Assembly: GCA_012510495.1 (NCBI GenBank)
Contig: JAAZHX010000314.1
Span: 49,138 to 113,137 of the forward strand
DNA: 64,000 nucleotides
From: Smithella sp.
Lineage (GTDB): Bacteria; Desulfobacterota; Syntrophia; Syntrophales; Smithellaceae
Direction: 5' to 3'
Part shown: piece after piece, positions 1 to 12,628 of the stretch
Position numbering within the stretch: the first letter of the stretch is position 1
Layout of the letters: each line of letters starts with the position of its first letter
Translations under genes and position numbers: made by a program
Notes under the pieces: model-generated
The model's input: only the letters and a program-made list of their open reading frames with translations
Database searches by the model: none
What the model was told of the DNA's origin: nothing

Positions 1-2
1 TT

Positions 3-854
3 CTGTTTCTCCCCCTGGTTCTGTATGTCCTGTGCTTCCTTGCCGATCCCGGAAAAACACTCATCACCTTTCTCGCCTCGCTTTGCGTCGTGGCCATCCT
101 CCTGTGGGTCTTGAATACTTCCGCGCCTGCACCGGCTCTGGCGGCGGCCGGACTTGCCGGAATGCTGATGTTTTGGACCGTCCAAAAGCGCTTCTCAGTC
201 GAAGGGGTTGTCCTTCTGCCGTCGCTTCTCCTGGTGGGCGCAATTGCTTTTTATTTTATTTACGGCGGCATGCAACTTTCCATAACTCCCTGGCAACTGG
301 TTGAAAGACACATTCAGGAGGCGGTGGAACTCAACATCCGTCTCTACAGCCGATTGCCTCTGAATGCTGAAGAAATTCAATCAATTGCCAACAGCAAGCC
401 GCAGATGATTTCACTGTTCACGATGATTTTCCCCGCCCTTTGCGTCATAGCGACCGTATTTTCGATCTGGATCAACCTGATTGCCGCGGGCAGGCTGCTG
501 AGAAGCCGAGGCATTTTGCCGTCCCATCTTTCGGCCCTGTCCGAATGGAGCGCACCCGCCTGGCTGGTCTGGATTTTTATCGCCGCGGGCGCCATGAGCG
601 CTGTCCCCGCACCCCCTGTCCGCTTTCTGGGCATCAATCTTCTGCTTGCCGTGTCATTTATTTATTTTCTGCAAGGTCTTGCTATTGTTAGCTTCTTTTT
701 TCAACAGCGAAACATCTCCTCGTTTTTCCGCTTTCTTGTTTATTTTTTAATTGCGATTCAGCAAATGCTTATGATATCTATAGCAACCGTGGGGTTCTTT
801 AATCTCTGGGTTGATTTTCGTAAATATCTCCGCAAAGACCGGACGACAGATTAA
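3..854 (+). CDS. DUF2232/YybS-like multi-pass membrane protein, 5' end outside the window
   Basis: Frame stays open upstream of the listed GTG at 90 to the window edge; strongly hydrophobic; located directly upstream of rplI. Confidence 0.6.
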   Translation: MFLPLVLYVLCFLADPGKTLITFLASLCVVAILLWVLNTSAPAPALAAAGLAGMLMFWTVQKRFSVEGVVLLPSLLLVGAIAFYFIYGGMQLSITPWQLVERHIQEAVELNIRLYSRLPLNAEEIQSIANSKPQMISLFTMIFPALCVIATVFSIWINLIAAGRLLRSRGILPSHLSALSEWSAPAWLVWIFIAAGAMSAVPAPPVRFLGINLLLAVSFIYFLQGLAIVSFFFQQRNISSFFRFLVYFLIAIQQMLMISIATVGFFNLWVDFRKYLRKDRTTD

Positions 855-882
855 CGACATATTCCTGACAGGAGGTTTGACC

Positions 883-1332
883 ATGAAGGTGATTTTAATA
901 CAAAACGTGCCTTCCCTGGGCAAAGCCGGAGACTTGGTAAAAGTCAGCGACGGCCACGCCCGCAATCTGCTGATCCCGAAGGGCCTGGCCGTTGAGGCGG
1001 ACAATAAAAACATCAAAGCCTTCGAACAGACCAAAAAAAATATTCTGCAAAAAGTGCAAAAAGAAATGGCGGACGCACAGGACCTGTCCACCCGCTTAAG
1101 CCGGGTGACGCTGACGCTTTCCCGCAAGGTGGGCGACCAGCACAAGATCTTCGGTTCAGTTACCTCCAAAGACATCGAAGCCGCTCTCGGGGAGAAAGGT
1201 TTCGCGATCGGCCGCAAAATGATTGTGCACGATGAACCGATCAAATCCCTGGGGGAATTCAAGGTTCGCATTAAACTCCACCCTGGCGTTGAAACGGAAA
1301 TCAACGTCAATGTTGTCGGCGAAGAATCATGA
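883..1332 (+). CDS. rplI: 50S ribosomal protein L9
   Basis: MKVILIQNVPSLGKAGDLVKVSDGHARNLLIPKGLA is the L9 N-terminus; RBS ggagg at 871-875 supports ATG at 883 rather than 811. Confidence 0.97.
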   Translation: MKVILIQNVPSLGKAGDLVKVSDGHARNLLIPKGLAVEADNKNIKAFEQTKKNILQKVQKEMADAQDLSTRLSRVTLTLSRKVGDQHKIFGSVTSKDIEAALGEKGFAIGRKMIVHDEPIKSLGEFKVRIKLHPGVETEINVNVVGEES

Positions 1333-2684
1333 AAGACATCGATCCTTCCTTATACAAACTGCCTCCTCAAAACATTGAGGCCGAGCAATCCATTCTGGGC
1401 AGCATTCTGCTGGAGAACAGCGCCGTCAACGCGGCGCAGGAAATCCTCCACAAGGATGATTTCTACAGCGAAGCGCACCGGAAGATTTTTTCCGTCATCG
1501 AGCAGCTGGCCGATAAAAACGAGCCGGTGGACCTGATCACGCTCAGCAACGCCCTGACGGATAAGGGCCTGCTGGATTCGGTCGGCGGCGTCGCTTATCT
1601 GGCATCGCTGGTGGACAATGTCCCCTCGGCCGCCAACGTGGCCAATTACGCGAAGATCGTCAAGGAAAAGGCGATTCTGCGCGGCCTGATCGGATCCGCC
1701 ACCGAAATCATCAACAGCTGTTATGAAACTGGTTCCGATGTCGATCAGGTGCTGGATAAAGCCGAGCACCGTATTTTTGAAATTTCCGAAAACAAGGTGC
1801 GGACGTCTTTTTATCCGATCAAAGATATCGTCCGGGAAAGCTTCCGGGCCATCGAGGATCTTTTCACCCGCAAGGAGCTGATCACCGGCGTCGCCACCGG
1901 ATTCGATAAAATCGACGACATGACTTCCGGCCTGCAGGATTCGGATCTGATTATCATCGCCGGACGCCCCAGCATGGGCAAGACCGCCTTTGCTCTCAAT
2001 ATCGCCCAGCATGCCGCCATGGAAACCCAGACGCCGGTCGCCATTTTTTCGCTGGAAATGTCCAAGGAGCAGCTCGCTTTCCGCCTGCTCGCCTCCGAAG
2101 CCAGGGTTGATTCCCAGAGGCTGCGCAAAGGATTTTTGGGCGAAACCGACTGGCCGAAGCTGACGGGTGCGGCAGGCAGGCTCTCCGAAGCGCCGTTATA
2201 CATTGACGACACACCCGCCATCACCGTTCTCGAGATGAAGGCAAAGTCCCGCCGCCTGAAAGCGGACCGCGATCTGGGACTGATCGTCGTGGACTATATC
2301 CAGTTGATGCGCGCGCAGGGCAACCAGAGTTCCCGCGAGCAGGAAATCTCCGAAATCAGCCGCTCGCTGAAGGCGCTGGCCAAGGAGCTCCGGTTGCCCG
2401 TCATTGCCTTATCCCAGCTCAACCGCAAGGTGGAAGACCGCCCCAATCGGCGGCCGCAAATGGCGGATTTGCGTGAATCCGGCGCCATTGAACAGGACGC
2501 GGACGTGATCGCCTTTATCTACCGGGATGAGGTGTACAACAAATCCGACGACAACCCGGACAAAGGCGTTGCCGAAATCATCATCGGCAAGCAGCGCAAC
2601 GGCCCCACCGGCCTGGTCAAGCTTGCGTTTTTGGACCGGTTCACGACCTTTGAAAATCTGGCGCGCCCGGATGGACCGTCGTAA
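1329..2684 (+). CDS. dnaB: Replicative DNA helicase DnaB
   Basis: PPQNIEAEQSILG, Walker A GRPSMGKTAFALN and VVDYIQLM motifs; overlaps rplI stop. Confidence 0.97.
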   Translation: MKDIDPSLYKLPPQNIEAEQSILGSILLENSAVNAAQEILHKDDFYSEAHRKIFSVIEQLADKNEPVDLITLSNALTDKGLLDSVGGVAYLASLVDNVPSAANVANYAKIVKEKAILRGLIGSATEIINSCYETGSDVDQVLDKAEHRIFEISENKVRTSFYPIKDIVRESFRAIEDLFTRKELITGVATGFDKIDDMTSGLQDSDLIIIAGRPSMGKTAFALNIAQHAAMETQTPVAIFSLEMSKEQLAFRLLASEARVDSQRLRKGFLGETDWPKLTGAAGRLSEAPLYIDDTPAITVLEMKAKSRRLKADRDLGLIVVDYIQLMRAQGNQSSREQEISEISRSLKALAKELRLPVIALSQLNRKVEDRPNRRPQMADLRESGAIEQDADVIAFIYRDEVYNKSDDNPDKGVAEIIIGKQRNGPTGLVKLAFLDRFTTFENLARPDGPS

Positions 2685-2730
2685 AAGACGACAAGCGTCC
2701 GAACGGCAATACGCGCGGATAATGAAGCAT

Positions 2731-2768
2731 AAAAAAGGGCGCTCCTTTTCAGGGAGCGCCCTTTTTGC
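2731..2768. terminator. Bidirectional Rho-independent terminator between convergent dnaB and hppA
   Basis: aaaaaagggcgctcc-ttttca-gggagcgccctttttgctt. Confidence 0.85.
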
Positions 2769-2785
2769 TTAAAGGTGATGTAAAA

Positions 2786-5227
<2,442 letters not shown>

Positions 5228-5821
5228 CTATTCCTCCTTTTTAAGAAAATTCATATTTTTTGTCTGATACTTGCCTGTGGCTTTCTGCAGACCGTTTAAA
5301 ACAATTTCAGCACATGCATCGGCTGCCCGGCTGATAACATCCGGCAGCACTTCATGTTCTTCCTTCCGAAAAGGCTCCAACACATAACCCTCTATTCGGA
5401 ATTTGTCAACTGGTTTGCCAATACCCAATCTCACCCTCATAAAACCGGAAGTTCCCAAATTAGACTCGATAGATAACAGCCCTTTATGACCGGCAGTTCC
5501 CCCGCCCGCCTTCATCCGGATGGAACCAAAAGGCAGGTCAAGATCATCGTGAATAACGATGAGATTGCTGATATCCGTCTTAAAGAACGACTGCAATTGC
5601 CTGACGGCAGTACCACTCAAATTCATGAAAGTTTGCGGCTGGGCTAAAAGAACGTTTTTCCCGTCAATGGCCCCCTTACCCCACAACGCCTTGAAACTCT
5701 TGTGTTTTAGCTCTATCTTCCATCTGGAGGCCAGCTTCTCCACTACCATGAAGCCGATGTTGTGCCGGGTCGATTCATAGCGTTTTCCCGGGTTGCCCAG
5801 TCCGATCACCTGATAAACCAT
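5228..5821 (-). CDS. pth: Peptidyl-tRNA hydrolase
   Basis: MVYQVIGLGNPGKRYESTRHNIGFMVVEKLA and HDDLDLPFG...GGGTAGHKGLLSI; start moved to the conserved MVYQ. Confidence 0.95.
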   Translation of the reverse strand: MVYQVIGLGNPGKRYESTRHNIGFMVVEKLASRWKIELKHKSFKALWGKGAIDGKNVLLAQPQTFMNLSGTAVRQLQSFFKTDISNLIVIHDDLDLPFGSIRMKAGGGTAGHKGLLSIESNLGTSGFMRVRLGIGKPVDKFRIEGYVLEPFRKEEHEVLPDVISRAADACAEIVLNGLQKATGKYQTKNMNFLKKEE

Positions 5822-5905
5822 ACGCCCTCTCTCTTTTTGAAACCGGAAAAGATATTTTCCAAAGCTGAAGAGACGCATGATCTCCCGTATCATTCCCCTG
5901 ACGCC

Positions 5906-6574
5906 TTATTTTTTTTCCTTTTCTTCTTTCACCGGCTCAGCAGCGGCGCCGGCACCTTCCGCAGACTCGGCGCCCGCCTCCGGAGCTTCTTCAGGCGTCT
6001 CGACTTTTGTGACCCGAACAGCGGCAACGGACACAACAGCGGCATCCGGCGGATCCAGATGGGTCACGCCATCAGGAATTTGAATGTCTTTCACTTTCAG
6101 AGAGTGGCCGATTTCAAGATCTGAAATATCGACATCGATGCGTTTGGGCAGGTCGGTCGGCAGGCACAATACTTTGACGTCTCTCTTGATATGCTGGAGT
6201 TCTCCGCCATTTTCCACGCCGACGGGCTTGCCGGTAAAGTTCAGTTCGACGTCAAAGGCCAGCTTCTTTTTCATATCCACTTCATAAAAATCAGCGTGGT
6301 AGAATTTCCCGCTCAGGGGCTGGATCTGCAATTCCTTGATCAGGGAAAGCTTCTCGATTTTTTTCCCGCCGTCATCGATCAGCAATTTGATAAAAGCCTG
6401 GTCTTTCTTTTCCTTATGCAGCCTGACCAGATCGCTGCTTTTCACGGCCAGCGGGATGTTTTCCGTGGCTTTGCCGTAAAAAACGGCCGGCACAAATCCC
6501 TGCTGCCGCAGCCTTCGGGCCGGTCCTTTCTTTTGTTCTTTACGCACCACGGCCGTCAAATCGGTTATTTCCAT
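5906..6574 (-). CDS. rplY: 50S ribosomal protein L25/general stress protein Ctc
   Basis: VRKEQKKGPARRLRQQGFVPAVFYG N-terminus, acidic/Ala-rich C-terminal tail. Confidence 0.92.
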   Translation of the reverse strand: MEITDLTAVVRKEQKKGPARRLRQQGFVPAVFYGKATENIPLAVKSSDLVRLHKEKKDQAFIKLLIDDGGKKIEKLSLIKELQIQPLSGKFYHADFYEVDMKKKLAFDVELNFTGKPVGVENGGELQHIKRDVKVLCLPTDLPKRIDVDISDLEIGHSLKVKDIQIPDGVTHLDPPDAAVVSVAAVRVTKVETPEEAPEAGAESAEGAGAAAEPVKEEKEKK

Positions 6575-6588
6575 GGACCCTTCTCCTC

Positions 6589-7530
6589 CTAAATAAATAA
6601 TGAACTTACTGAATCGTTGTAATAAATACGGCGCACAGCTTCGGACAACAGGACGGATACCGACAATACTTTTATTCTTTCACATTGGGCCGCCTTTTCG
6701 GAAAGCGGAATCGTATCCGTCACGATAAATTCCTTGATGGCGGATTTGTTGATGCGGTCGATTGCCGGACCGGATAAAACCGGGTGCGTGCAACAGGCGG
6801 ACACCTCCAGCGCGCCCGCGTCCATCAGCGCCTGTGCCGCCTGCACGACGGTTCCCGCCGTATCCACCATATCATCCAGAATCACAACCTTTTTCCCTTT
6901 GACGTTGCCGACGATATTCATCACCTGGGCCTCATTGGGACCTTCCCTGCGTTTGTCGATAATCGCCAGAGAGGCGCCCAGTCTTTTGGCGAACGCCCGC
7001 GCCCGTTCGACGCCGCCGGTATCCGGGGAAACGACAACCGTATCTTCCTGATAATCTCTTTTCATGTAATCAATCAACACCGGCGTGGCAAAGAGGTTAT
7101 CCACAGGAATGTTGAAGAAGCCCTGGATCTGGCCTGCGTGCAGGTCCATGGACAAAAGGCGGTTGGCGCCGGCCGTCGTCATCAAATCCGCGACGAGTTT
7201 GGCCGAAATGGGCGCGCGGGGCGCCACTTTCCGGTCCTGCCTCGCATATCCGTAGTAGGGCACGACGGCGGTAATGCGATCGGCAGACGCTCTCTTCATG
7301 GCATCGATCATAATGAGCAGTTCCATCAGGGTAACATTCACCTGCGTACAGGTGGACTGGATGATGAAAACATCCATGCCCCGCACATTCTCTTCAATCT
7401 CCACACGGGTTTCGCCGTCGCTGAAGGTGGTTACATTAGCGTTGCCCAGGGGAACCCCCAGTCTTTCACAGATTTTCCGGGCAAGCTCCCGGTTGGCGTT
7501 TCCGGTAAATACCCTAATTCTTTCCAGCAT
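6589..7530 (-). CDS. prs: Ribose-phosphate pyrophosphokinase
   Basis: [48 protein letters not shown]. Confidence 0.97.
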   Translation of the reverse strand: MLERIRVFTGNANRELARKICERLGVPLGNANVTTFSDGETRVEIEENVRGMDVFIIQSTCTQVNVTLMELLIMIDAMKRASADRITAVVPYYGYARQDRKVAPRAPISAKLVADLMTTAGANRLLSMDLHAGQIQGFFNIPVDNLFATPVLIDYMKRDYQEDTVVVSPDTGGVERARAFAKRLGASLAIIDKRREGPNEAQVMNIVGNVKGKKVVILDDMVDTAGTVVQAAQALMDAGALEVSACCTHPVLSGPAIDRINKSAIKEFIVTDTIPLSEKAAQCERIKVLSVSVLLSEAVRRIYYNDSVSSLFI

Positions 7531-7554
7531 TTAAATATTTCTCCGCAATGTTTT

Positions 7555-7629
7555 TGGCTGGGGCGGGAGGATTCGAACCTCCGAATGCAGGAACCAAAAT
7601 CCTGTGTCTTACCGCTTGACGACGCCCCA
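7555..7629 (-). tRNA. tRNA-Gln (anticodon TTG), CCA encoded
   Basis: Reverse complement TGGGGCGTCGTCAAGCGGTAAGACACAGGATTTTGGTTCCTGCATTCGGAGGTTCGAATCCTCCCGCCCCAGCCA folds as a cloverleaf. Confidence 0.95.
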
Positions 7630-7689
7630 ACGTCTTCGATTTAAAACTTGACCGGGCAGTTCTTCGTCAGGGGAGAATTCGTATTTACC

Positions 7690-8550
7690 CTACAGGGATT
7701 GGGCAAAGAAAACGCGACAGTCTCCGGAAACTTTTTTTTCAATGGCATTCCGCGCTTCTCTGGCCGACCCTTCATCGGTAAAAAGACCGAATAGCGTGGG
7801 ACCGCTGCCCGACATCAATGCACCCAGGGCGCCTTCGTTGATCAGCAATTGTTTAAAATCTGCCAATTCGGGACGCATCCTCATCGATACAGCTTCTAAA
7901 TCATTATGCAATTCCCGAATTACATCACCCAGTGCGTAAAATCGCGGAATGCTATAATTATTTTCTTTTTTTGTCAACGTGAAATTAAGGTTTTCGTACA
8001 CCGTTTTTGTGGAAAAGGAAAAGGGCGGATTGATTAAAACCATATTCAATTTTGGCGTGTTTTCCAGGACCTGAAGCCGGTCGCCGATACCTGAGGCAAA
8101 CGCCGTCCGGCCAAAAATAAAGAAAGGAACATCTGCACCAAGTTTCACCCCCAGCTTCATCAGCTCGGCTTTGCTCAAGCCCAGTGAACACAGGTCATTG
8201 AGCGCCAGCAACGTGGCCGCAGCATCCGAACTGCCTCCTCCCAGCCCGGCGGCCGAAGGAATCCGCTTGGAGAGCGTGATGTCAACGCCGCCCGGATAGC
8301 CGGCATGTTCGAAAAGCTCCCGGGCTGCCCGGAAAACCAGGTTGTTTTCATCAGTGGGAAGGTTGGCTCCGGGGCAGGAAAGAACAATTCCCTCCGGGCG
8401 GAGGGAACAGTTCAGTTCATCAAAAATGGAAATCGGTTGCATGACGGAAGCCAGATCATGGTAGCCGTCCGGCCGTTTGCGCAAAATTCGCAGAAAAAGG
8501 TTGATTTTTGCGGGCGCCAGCCTTCGCATTTCAGCCTTTTTCTTTGACAT
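7690..8550 (-). CDS. ispE: 4-diphosphocytidyl-2-C-methyl-D-erythritol kinase
   Basis: APAKINLFLRILRKRPDGYHDL and KRIPSAAGLGGGSSDAAATL GHMP kinase motifs. Confidence 0.96.
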   Translation of the reverse strand: MSKKKAEMRRLAPAKINLFLRILRKRPDGYHDLASVMQPISIFDELNCSLRPEGIVLSCPGANLPTDENNLVFRAARELFEHAGYPGGVDITLSKRIPSAAGLGGGSSDAAATLLALNDLCSLGLSKAELMKLGVKLGADVPFFIFGRTAFASGIGDRLQVLENTPKLNMVLINPPFSFSTKTVYENLNFTLTKKENNYSIPRFYALGDVIRELHNDLEAVSMRMRPELADFKQLLINEGALGALMSGSGPTLFGLFTDEGSAREARNAIEKKVSGDCRVFFAQSL

Positions 8551-8926
8551 AACGCATTTTCAGCTCGTAGATCACCCCTTCGATCAGGCTGGTTTCGTTG
8601 GCATCCAGGTTTCCGGCGGTTTTCTTTTGGAGCATGTCCAGAATATCGATGGTCTGCTTGGCAGCCGGAAGATTCTTTTCGGCTTTCTCTCCTTCAACCT
8701 CCGGAAAATCGCCAAAATGAAACAGAGCGGATGTGGAAAGCGAAATGACAAAATTCGTAAAGTTAACAGAGGGATACTCCTGTGGTTCTGACGGAGTTTT
8801 GTCTGTCTGCCCTTTGTCCTCATCCGCTTTTACGGATACCGGCTCTTCTTTTGCCCCGGTCTCCGGTTCTTCCGAAAAACGCCTGTCCCTGATGACAAAT
8901 CCTTCGCCTTTGGTTTCTTCTGCCAT
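8531..8926 (-). CDS. DUF1844 domain protein
   Basis: GFVIRDRRF N-terminus and FTNFVISLSTSALFHFGD...AKQTIDILDMLQKKTAGNLD; overlaps ispE start. Confidence 0.8.
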   Translation of the reverse strand: MAEETKGEGFVIRDRRFSEEPETGAKEEPVSVKADEDKGQTDKTPSEPQEYPSVNFTNFVISLSTSALFHFGDFPEVEGEKAEKNLPAAKQTIDILDMLQKKTAGNLDANETSLIEGVIYELKMRYVKEKG

Positions 8927-8940
8927 AACGCCTCCCTCAC

Positions 8941-8986
8941 GATGTACCGCCAGGGAACGGTCGCGATCGTTCCCTGGCGGTACATC
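8941..8986. repeat. Perfect 19-bp inverted repeat in the clpB-DUF1844 gap
   Basis: gatgtaccgccagggaacg-gtcgcgat-cgttccctggcggtacatc. Confidence 0.9.
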
Positions 8987-9003
8987 TTTACAGTCTTCGG
9001 CTT

Positions 9004-11592
9004 TCAGCCTTTCTTGCTGAAAGCGATCGCCCCTTTCGAAACGCCAACGACAATGTGGTCGCCCTCGGTAAATTTGCCTGCCAGAATATCCATCGCCAGC
9101 GGGTCCAAAACAAGTTTCTGCAGCGACCTTTTGAGCGGCCGGGCCCCGTAAACCGGGCTGTAGCCCTCTTCCGCTATATATTTTTTCGCCTCGTCTGTCA
9201 ATTCGATGGAGAGCTTGCGCTCTTTCAGACGTTTATCGATCAGCCCGAGCTGGATGCCGACAATCCGGTGAATGTCGTCGAGCGTCAGGCAATGGAACAT
9301 GATGATGTCGTCGATGCGGTTCAAAAACTCCGGCTTGAAGGTTGCGCGCAGCGCCTCCATCGACCGGTTTCTCCCTTCCTCCTCGGAAAGCGACGGATCC
9401 TGGATCCACCCGCTTCCGACGTTGGAGGTCATGATCACGATGGTGTTCTTGAAATCCACCGTGCGGCCGTGGCCGTCGGTGAGCCGGCCGTCGTCCAGTA
9501 TCTGTAAAAGGATATTGAAGACATCCGGATGCGCCTTTTCGATTTCGTCGAACAACAGGACGCTGTAAGGCTTGCGGCGGACGGCCTCTGTGAGGTAGCC
9601 ACCTTCGTCATAGCCCACGTAACCGGGCGGAGCGCCGATCAGGCGCGCCACTGCGTGCTTTTCCATGTATTCGGACATGTCAATGCGGATCATGGCCTGC
9701 TCGTTGTCGAACATGAACTCCGCCAGCGCCCGCGCCAGTTCCGTCTTGCCCACACCGGTCGGCCCCAGGAAGATAAACGACCCGATGGGACGGTTCGGAT
9801 CCTGCAGGCCGGAGCGCGCACGCCTCAGCGCCGCCGAGACCGCCGCAATTCCGTCGTCCTGGCCGATCACGCGCACCCCGAGGCGCTCGTCCATGTGAAT
9901 GAGTTTCTGCACGTCGCTTTCCATCATGCGGGAAAGCGGAATCCCCGTCCAGTTGGAAACCACTTCGGCCACGTCTTCGGCATCGACTTCTTCCTTGAGC
10001 ATCCGGTTGTTTTTCTGAACCTCTTCCAGCTTTGCCTGGTCGGCTTCCAGTTCCCTGGCCAGTTCCACCATTTTGCCGTAGCGAATTTCCGCTGCGAGCG
10101 CCAGGTTGCCTTCGCGCTGGGCACCCGCTTCCTCCGTTTTCAGCGCCTCCATCCGGCTTTTGATCTGCTGGATCTTTTTGATGATTTCCTTTTCCGACGA
10201 CCAGTGCAGCTTCATCCGGTCCATCTCGCTTTGGAGTTCCGCCAGTTCCTTTCCAATCTTTTCGCGCCGCTCGGTCGCGGCTTTGTCCGTGTCTTTTTTG
10301 AGGGACTGCTTTTCGATTTCCAGCTGAATGATCCTGCGGTCAACCGCATCGATCTCGGACGGCATCGAATCCAGTTCGATCCGGAGGCGGGACGCGGATT
10401 CGTCAATCAGGTCCACCGCCTTGTCCGGCAGAAATCGGTCGGTGATGTAGCGGTGGGAGAGCGTGGCCGCGGCGACAATCGCCGAATCCTTGATCCGCAC
10501 GCCGTGGTGCACTTCGTAGCGTTCCTTGAGGCCGCGCAGAATGGCGATGGTATCCTCGACCGTCGGCTCCCTGACCAGCACCGGCTGGAAGCGCCGCTCG
10601 AGCGCCGCGTCCTTTTCGATGTATTTGCGGTATTCGTTCAGCGTCGTTGCGCCCACGCAGCGCAGCTCCCCGCGCGCGAGCGCCGGTTTGAGCATGTTGG
10701 AGGCGTCCATCGAGCCTTCCGAAGCGCCCGCTCCGACCACGGTGTGAATTTCGTCAATAAAGAGAATGATCTCTCCCTGGGCGCTCGTGACCTCCTTTAA
10801 AACCGCCTTGAGCCTTTCTTCAAATTCCCCCCGGTATTTCGCGCCTGCGATCAGAGCGCCGATGTCCAGACCGATCACGCGCTTGCCTTTCAGGTTTTCC
10901 GGCACATCGCCGTTGACGATACGCTGGGCGAGGCCTTCCACGATGGCGGTCTTGCCGACACCCGGTTCGCCGATCAGCACCGGGTTGTTTTTGGTGCGCC
11001 GCGAGAGCACCTGCATAATGCGGCGGATCTCCTCGTCGCGGCCGATGACCGGGTCGAACGAGCTCTTGCGAGCCAGTTCGTTGAAATCTCTGGCGTAGCG
11101 CTCGAGGGCCTGATACTTGCCTTCCGGATTGGGGTCCGTCACGCGCTGATTGCCGCGAATATCAACCAGCGCCTTGAAAATATTGTCCCTCGTGGCACCG
11201 TGACGGCGCAGCGTTCTGCCCGCCTCCCCTTCCTTCTCTTCGGACATCGCAACCAGGACATGCTCGGCGCTCACATACTCGTCCTTGAGCTGTGCCGCTT
11301 CGGTCATGGCCTGGTCAAACAGCCGGTTGAGTCTGCCGCCCAAATACACCTGGCCCGCGCCCGAGCCTCCGACACTGGGCTGCTTTTTCAAATAAGCGTT
11401 CAGTTCCTGTTCTATTTTTTGCGGGGATGCCCCCAGCTTCGTCAGGACGGCGGAGGCGATGGAATCGGGCTGCTGTAAAAAACACGCCAGCAGATGCTCC
11501 GGCTCAATGGACTGGTTCCCCAGCGAGGCGGCCAGCGTCTGCGCGTCCTGAAGCGTTTCCTGGACTTTCAAGGTGAATTTATCAAATCTCAT
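9004..11592 (-). CDS. clpB: ATP-dependent chaperone ClpB
   Basis: 862 aa; two Walker A sites ([16 protein letters not shown]), coiled-coil middle domain, [13 protein letters not shown]-terminus. Confidence 0.98.
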   Translation of the reverse strand: MRFDKFTLKVQETLQDAQTLAASLGNQSIEPEHLLACFLQQPDSIASAVLTKLGASPQKIEQELNAYLKKQPSVGGSGAGQVYLGGRLNRLFDQAMTEAAQLKDEYVSAEHVLVAMSEEKEGEAGRTLRRHGATRDNIFKALVDIRGNQRVTDPNPEGKYQALERYARDFNELARKSSFDPVIGRDEEIRRIMQVLSRRTKNNPVLIGEPGVGKTAIVEGLAQRIVNGDVPENLKGKRVIGLDIGALIAGAKYRGEFEERLKAVLKEVTSAQGEIILFIDEIHTVVGAGASEGSMDASNMLKPALARGELRCVGATTLNEYRKYIEKDAALERRFQPVLVREPTVEDTIAILRGLKERYEVHHGVRIKDSAIVAAATLSHRYITDRFLPDKAVDLIDESASRLRIELDSMPSEIDAVDRRIIQLEIEKQSLKKDTDKAATERREKIGKELAELQSEMDRMKLHWSSEKEIIKKIQQIKSRMEALKTEEAGAQREGNLALAAEIRYGKMVELARELEADQAKLEEVQKNNRMLKEEVDAEDVAEVVSNWTGIPLSRMMESDVQKLIHMDERLGVRVIGQDDGIAAVSAALRRARSGLQDPNRPIGSFIFLGPTGVGKTELARALAEFMFDNEQAMIRIDMSEYMEKHAVARLIGAPPGYVGYDEGGYLTEAVRRKPYSVLLFDEIEKAHPDVFNILLQILDDGRLTDGHGRTVDFKNTIVIMTSNVGSGWIQDPSLSEEEGRNRSMEALRATFKPEFLNRIDDIIMFHCLTLDDIHRIVGIQLGLIDKRLKERKLSIELTDEAKKYIAEEGYSPVYGARPLKRSLQKLVLDPLAMDILAGKFTEGDHIVVGVSKGAIAFSKKG

Positions 11593-11603
11593 ACCTTTCC
11601 TCT

Positions 11604-12482
11604 CTATTCCACGGGCTTTTCAATTGTCACGAAGAGCTTTCCGTTTTTAAAGATGCTGACATCTCCCGAGGACTGGGAAATCACCATCGCCACCGCCTTG
11701 GTCACGTTGGTGATGCCCGCCGCGGCGATATGGCGGCTGCCCAGCCCCGACGGAAAATCCCTGCTGTCCAGCGCCGCGCTCAAATGCCTGCCTGCCGTAA
11801 CAATCGCGCCGTTGGCCTTGATGACAAACGCGCCGTCAATGGCGCAAAATTCCTTGATGGTTCCCTCCAGCTCCGGGTTCAGAATATTACGCTGCTCCTC
11901 GGAATACCCCTTAAACGGGTTAATGATCATCTGCCGGGAAAGCTGCAAAACTTTTTCATCATCCCCCAGCACGAAAATGGTTCCGACCTTCCGGCCTTCC
12001 CGCCCCTGGGCGGCAAGCTCGCAGGCAATGTTCAGCGCCGCGTTGAAAACCTCCGGCTGGACGGAATCTACGACATCGCTGATGTCGTCGGACGTCAGAA
12101 TTTCAAACTCGCGCCCCACGTCAATGAAAAAGATGCTGTCCGCGTAGCCGAATTTCGGCACTCCGGACAGGCAGACAATTCTGTCTCCTTTTTTGAACAG
12201 TCCGGAAACAATGCCCTTGGCGATCGCGATCTTGATTTTTCCGACACGGGTCAGATTCACGTCGGGAAGTTCCAGCTTCTTTGCCGCCGGCAGCAGTTTC
12301 GCCGGCAGGTCTTCGGACTCTTTCATGACCAGAACAAACCGAATCGATTTTCTCTCGTCTTCGGAAAGATCCGCCAGCTCGCCCAGAACGTCCACGCACA
12401 CGAGAACACAGTCGGCTTTTACTTCCTTCGCCAGCTTGACGGCTGATTCGATCATCGTCTTGTTTACGGATTTCATAAGCAT
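11604..12482 (-). CDS. Diadenylate cyclase-like protein with a non-DisA N-terminal domain (DisA_N/DAC superfamily)
   Basis: C-terminal half has [20 protein letters not shown] and [38 protein letters not shown], matching the DAC layout; N-terminal 120-aa alpha/beta domain. Confidence 0.75.
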   Translation of the reverse strand: MLMKSVNKTMIESAVKLAKEVKADCVLVCVDVLGELADLSEDERKSIRFVLVMKESEDLPAKLLPAAKKLELPDVNLTRVGKIKIAIAKGIVSGLFKKGDRIVCLSGVPKFGYADSIFFIDVGREFEILTSDDISDVVDSVQPEVFNAALNIACELAAQGREGRKVGTIFVLGDDEKVLQLSRQMIINPFKGYSEEQRNILNPELEGTIKEFCAIDGAFVIKANGAIVTAGRHLSAALDSRDFPSGLGSRHIAAAGITNVTKAVAMVISQSSGDVSIFKNGKLFVTIEKPVE

Positions 12483-12564
12483 TCACCGGATCTTTTGAAA
12501 ATAGAATAAGCATTTTGCGCCCGCCTGTCAAGACGGGGACGGCCGCCCGGGGGAAAATATTTGC

Positions 12565-12593
12565 TTGACCGCCAATGGACTCTTCGGTATCTA
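12565..12593 (+). promoter_or_regulatory. Sigma70-like promoter for rpoH
   Basis: TTGACC-17 nt-TATCTA; the listed ATG at 12575 falls inside the spacer. Confidence 0.5.
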
Positions 12594-12628
12594 ACAGCCA
12601 TGTTTTGTTCATCGAGGAGGCCAGACCG

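Noticed and set aside
9529-10800. 423-aa plus-strand ORF opposite clpB
   Set aside because: Antisense shadow of clpB.
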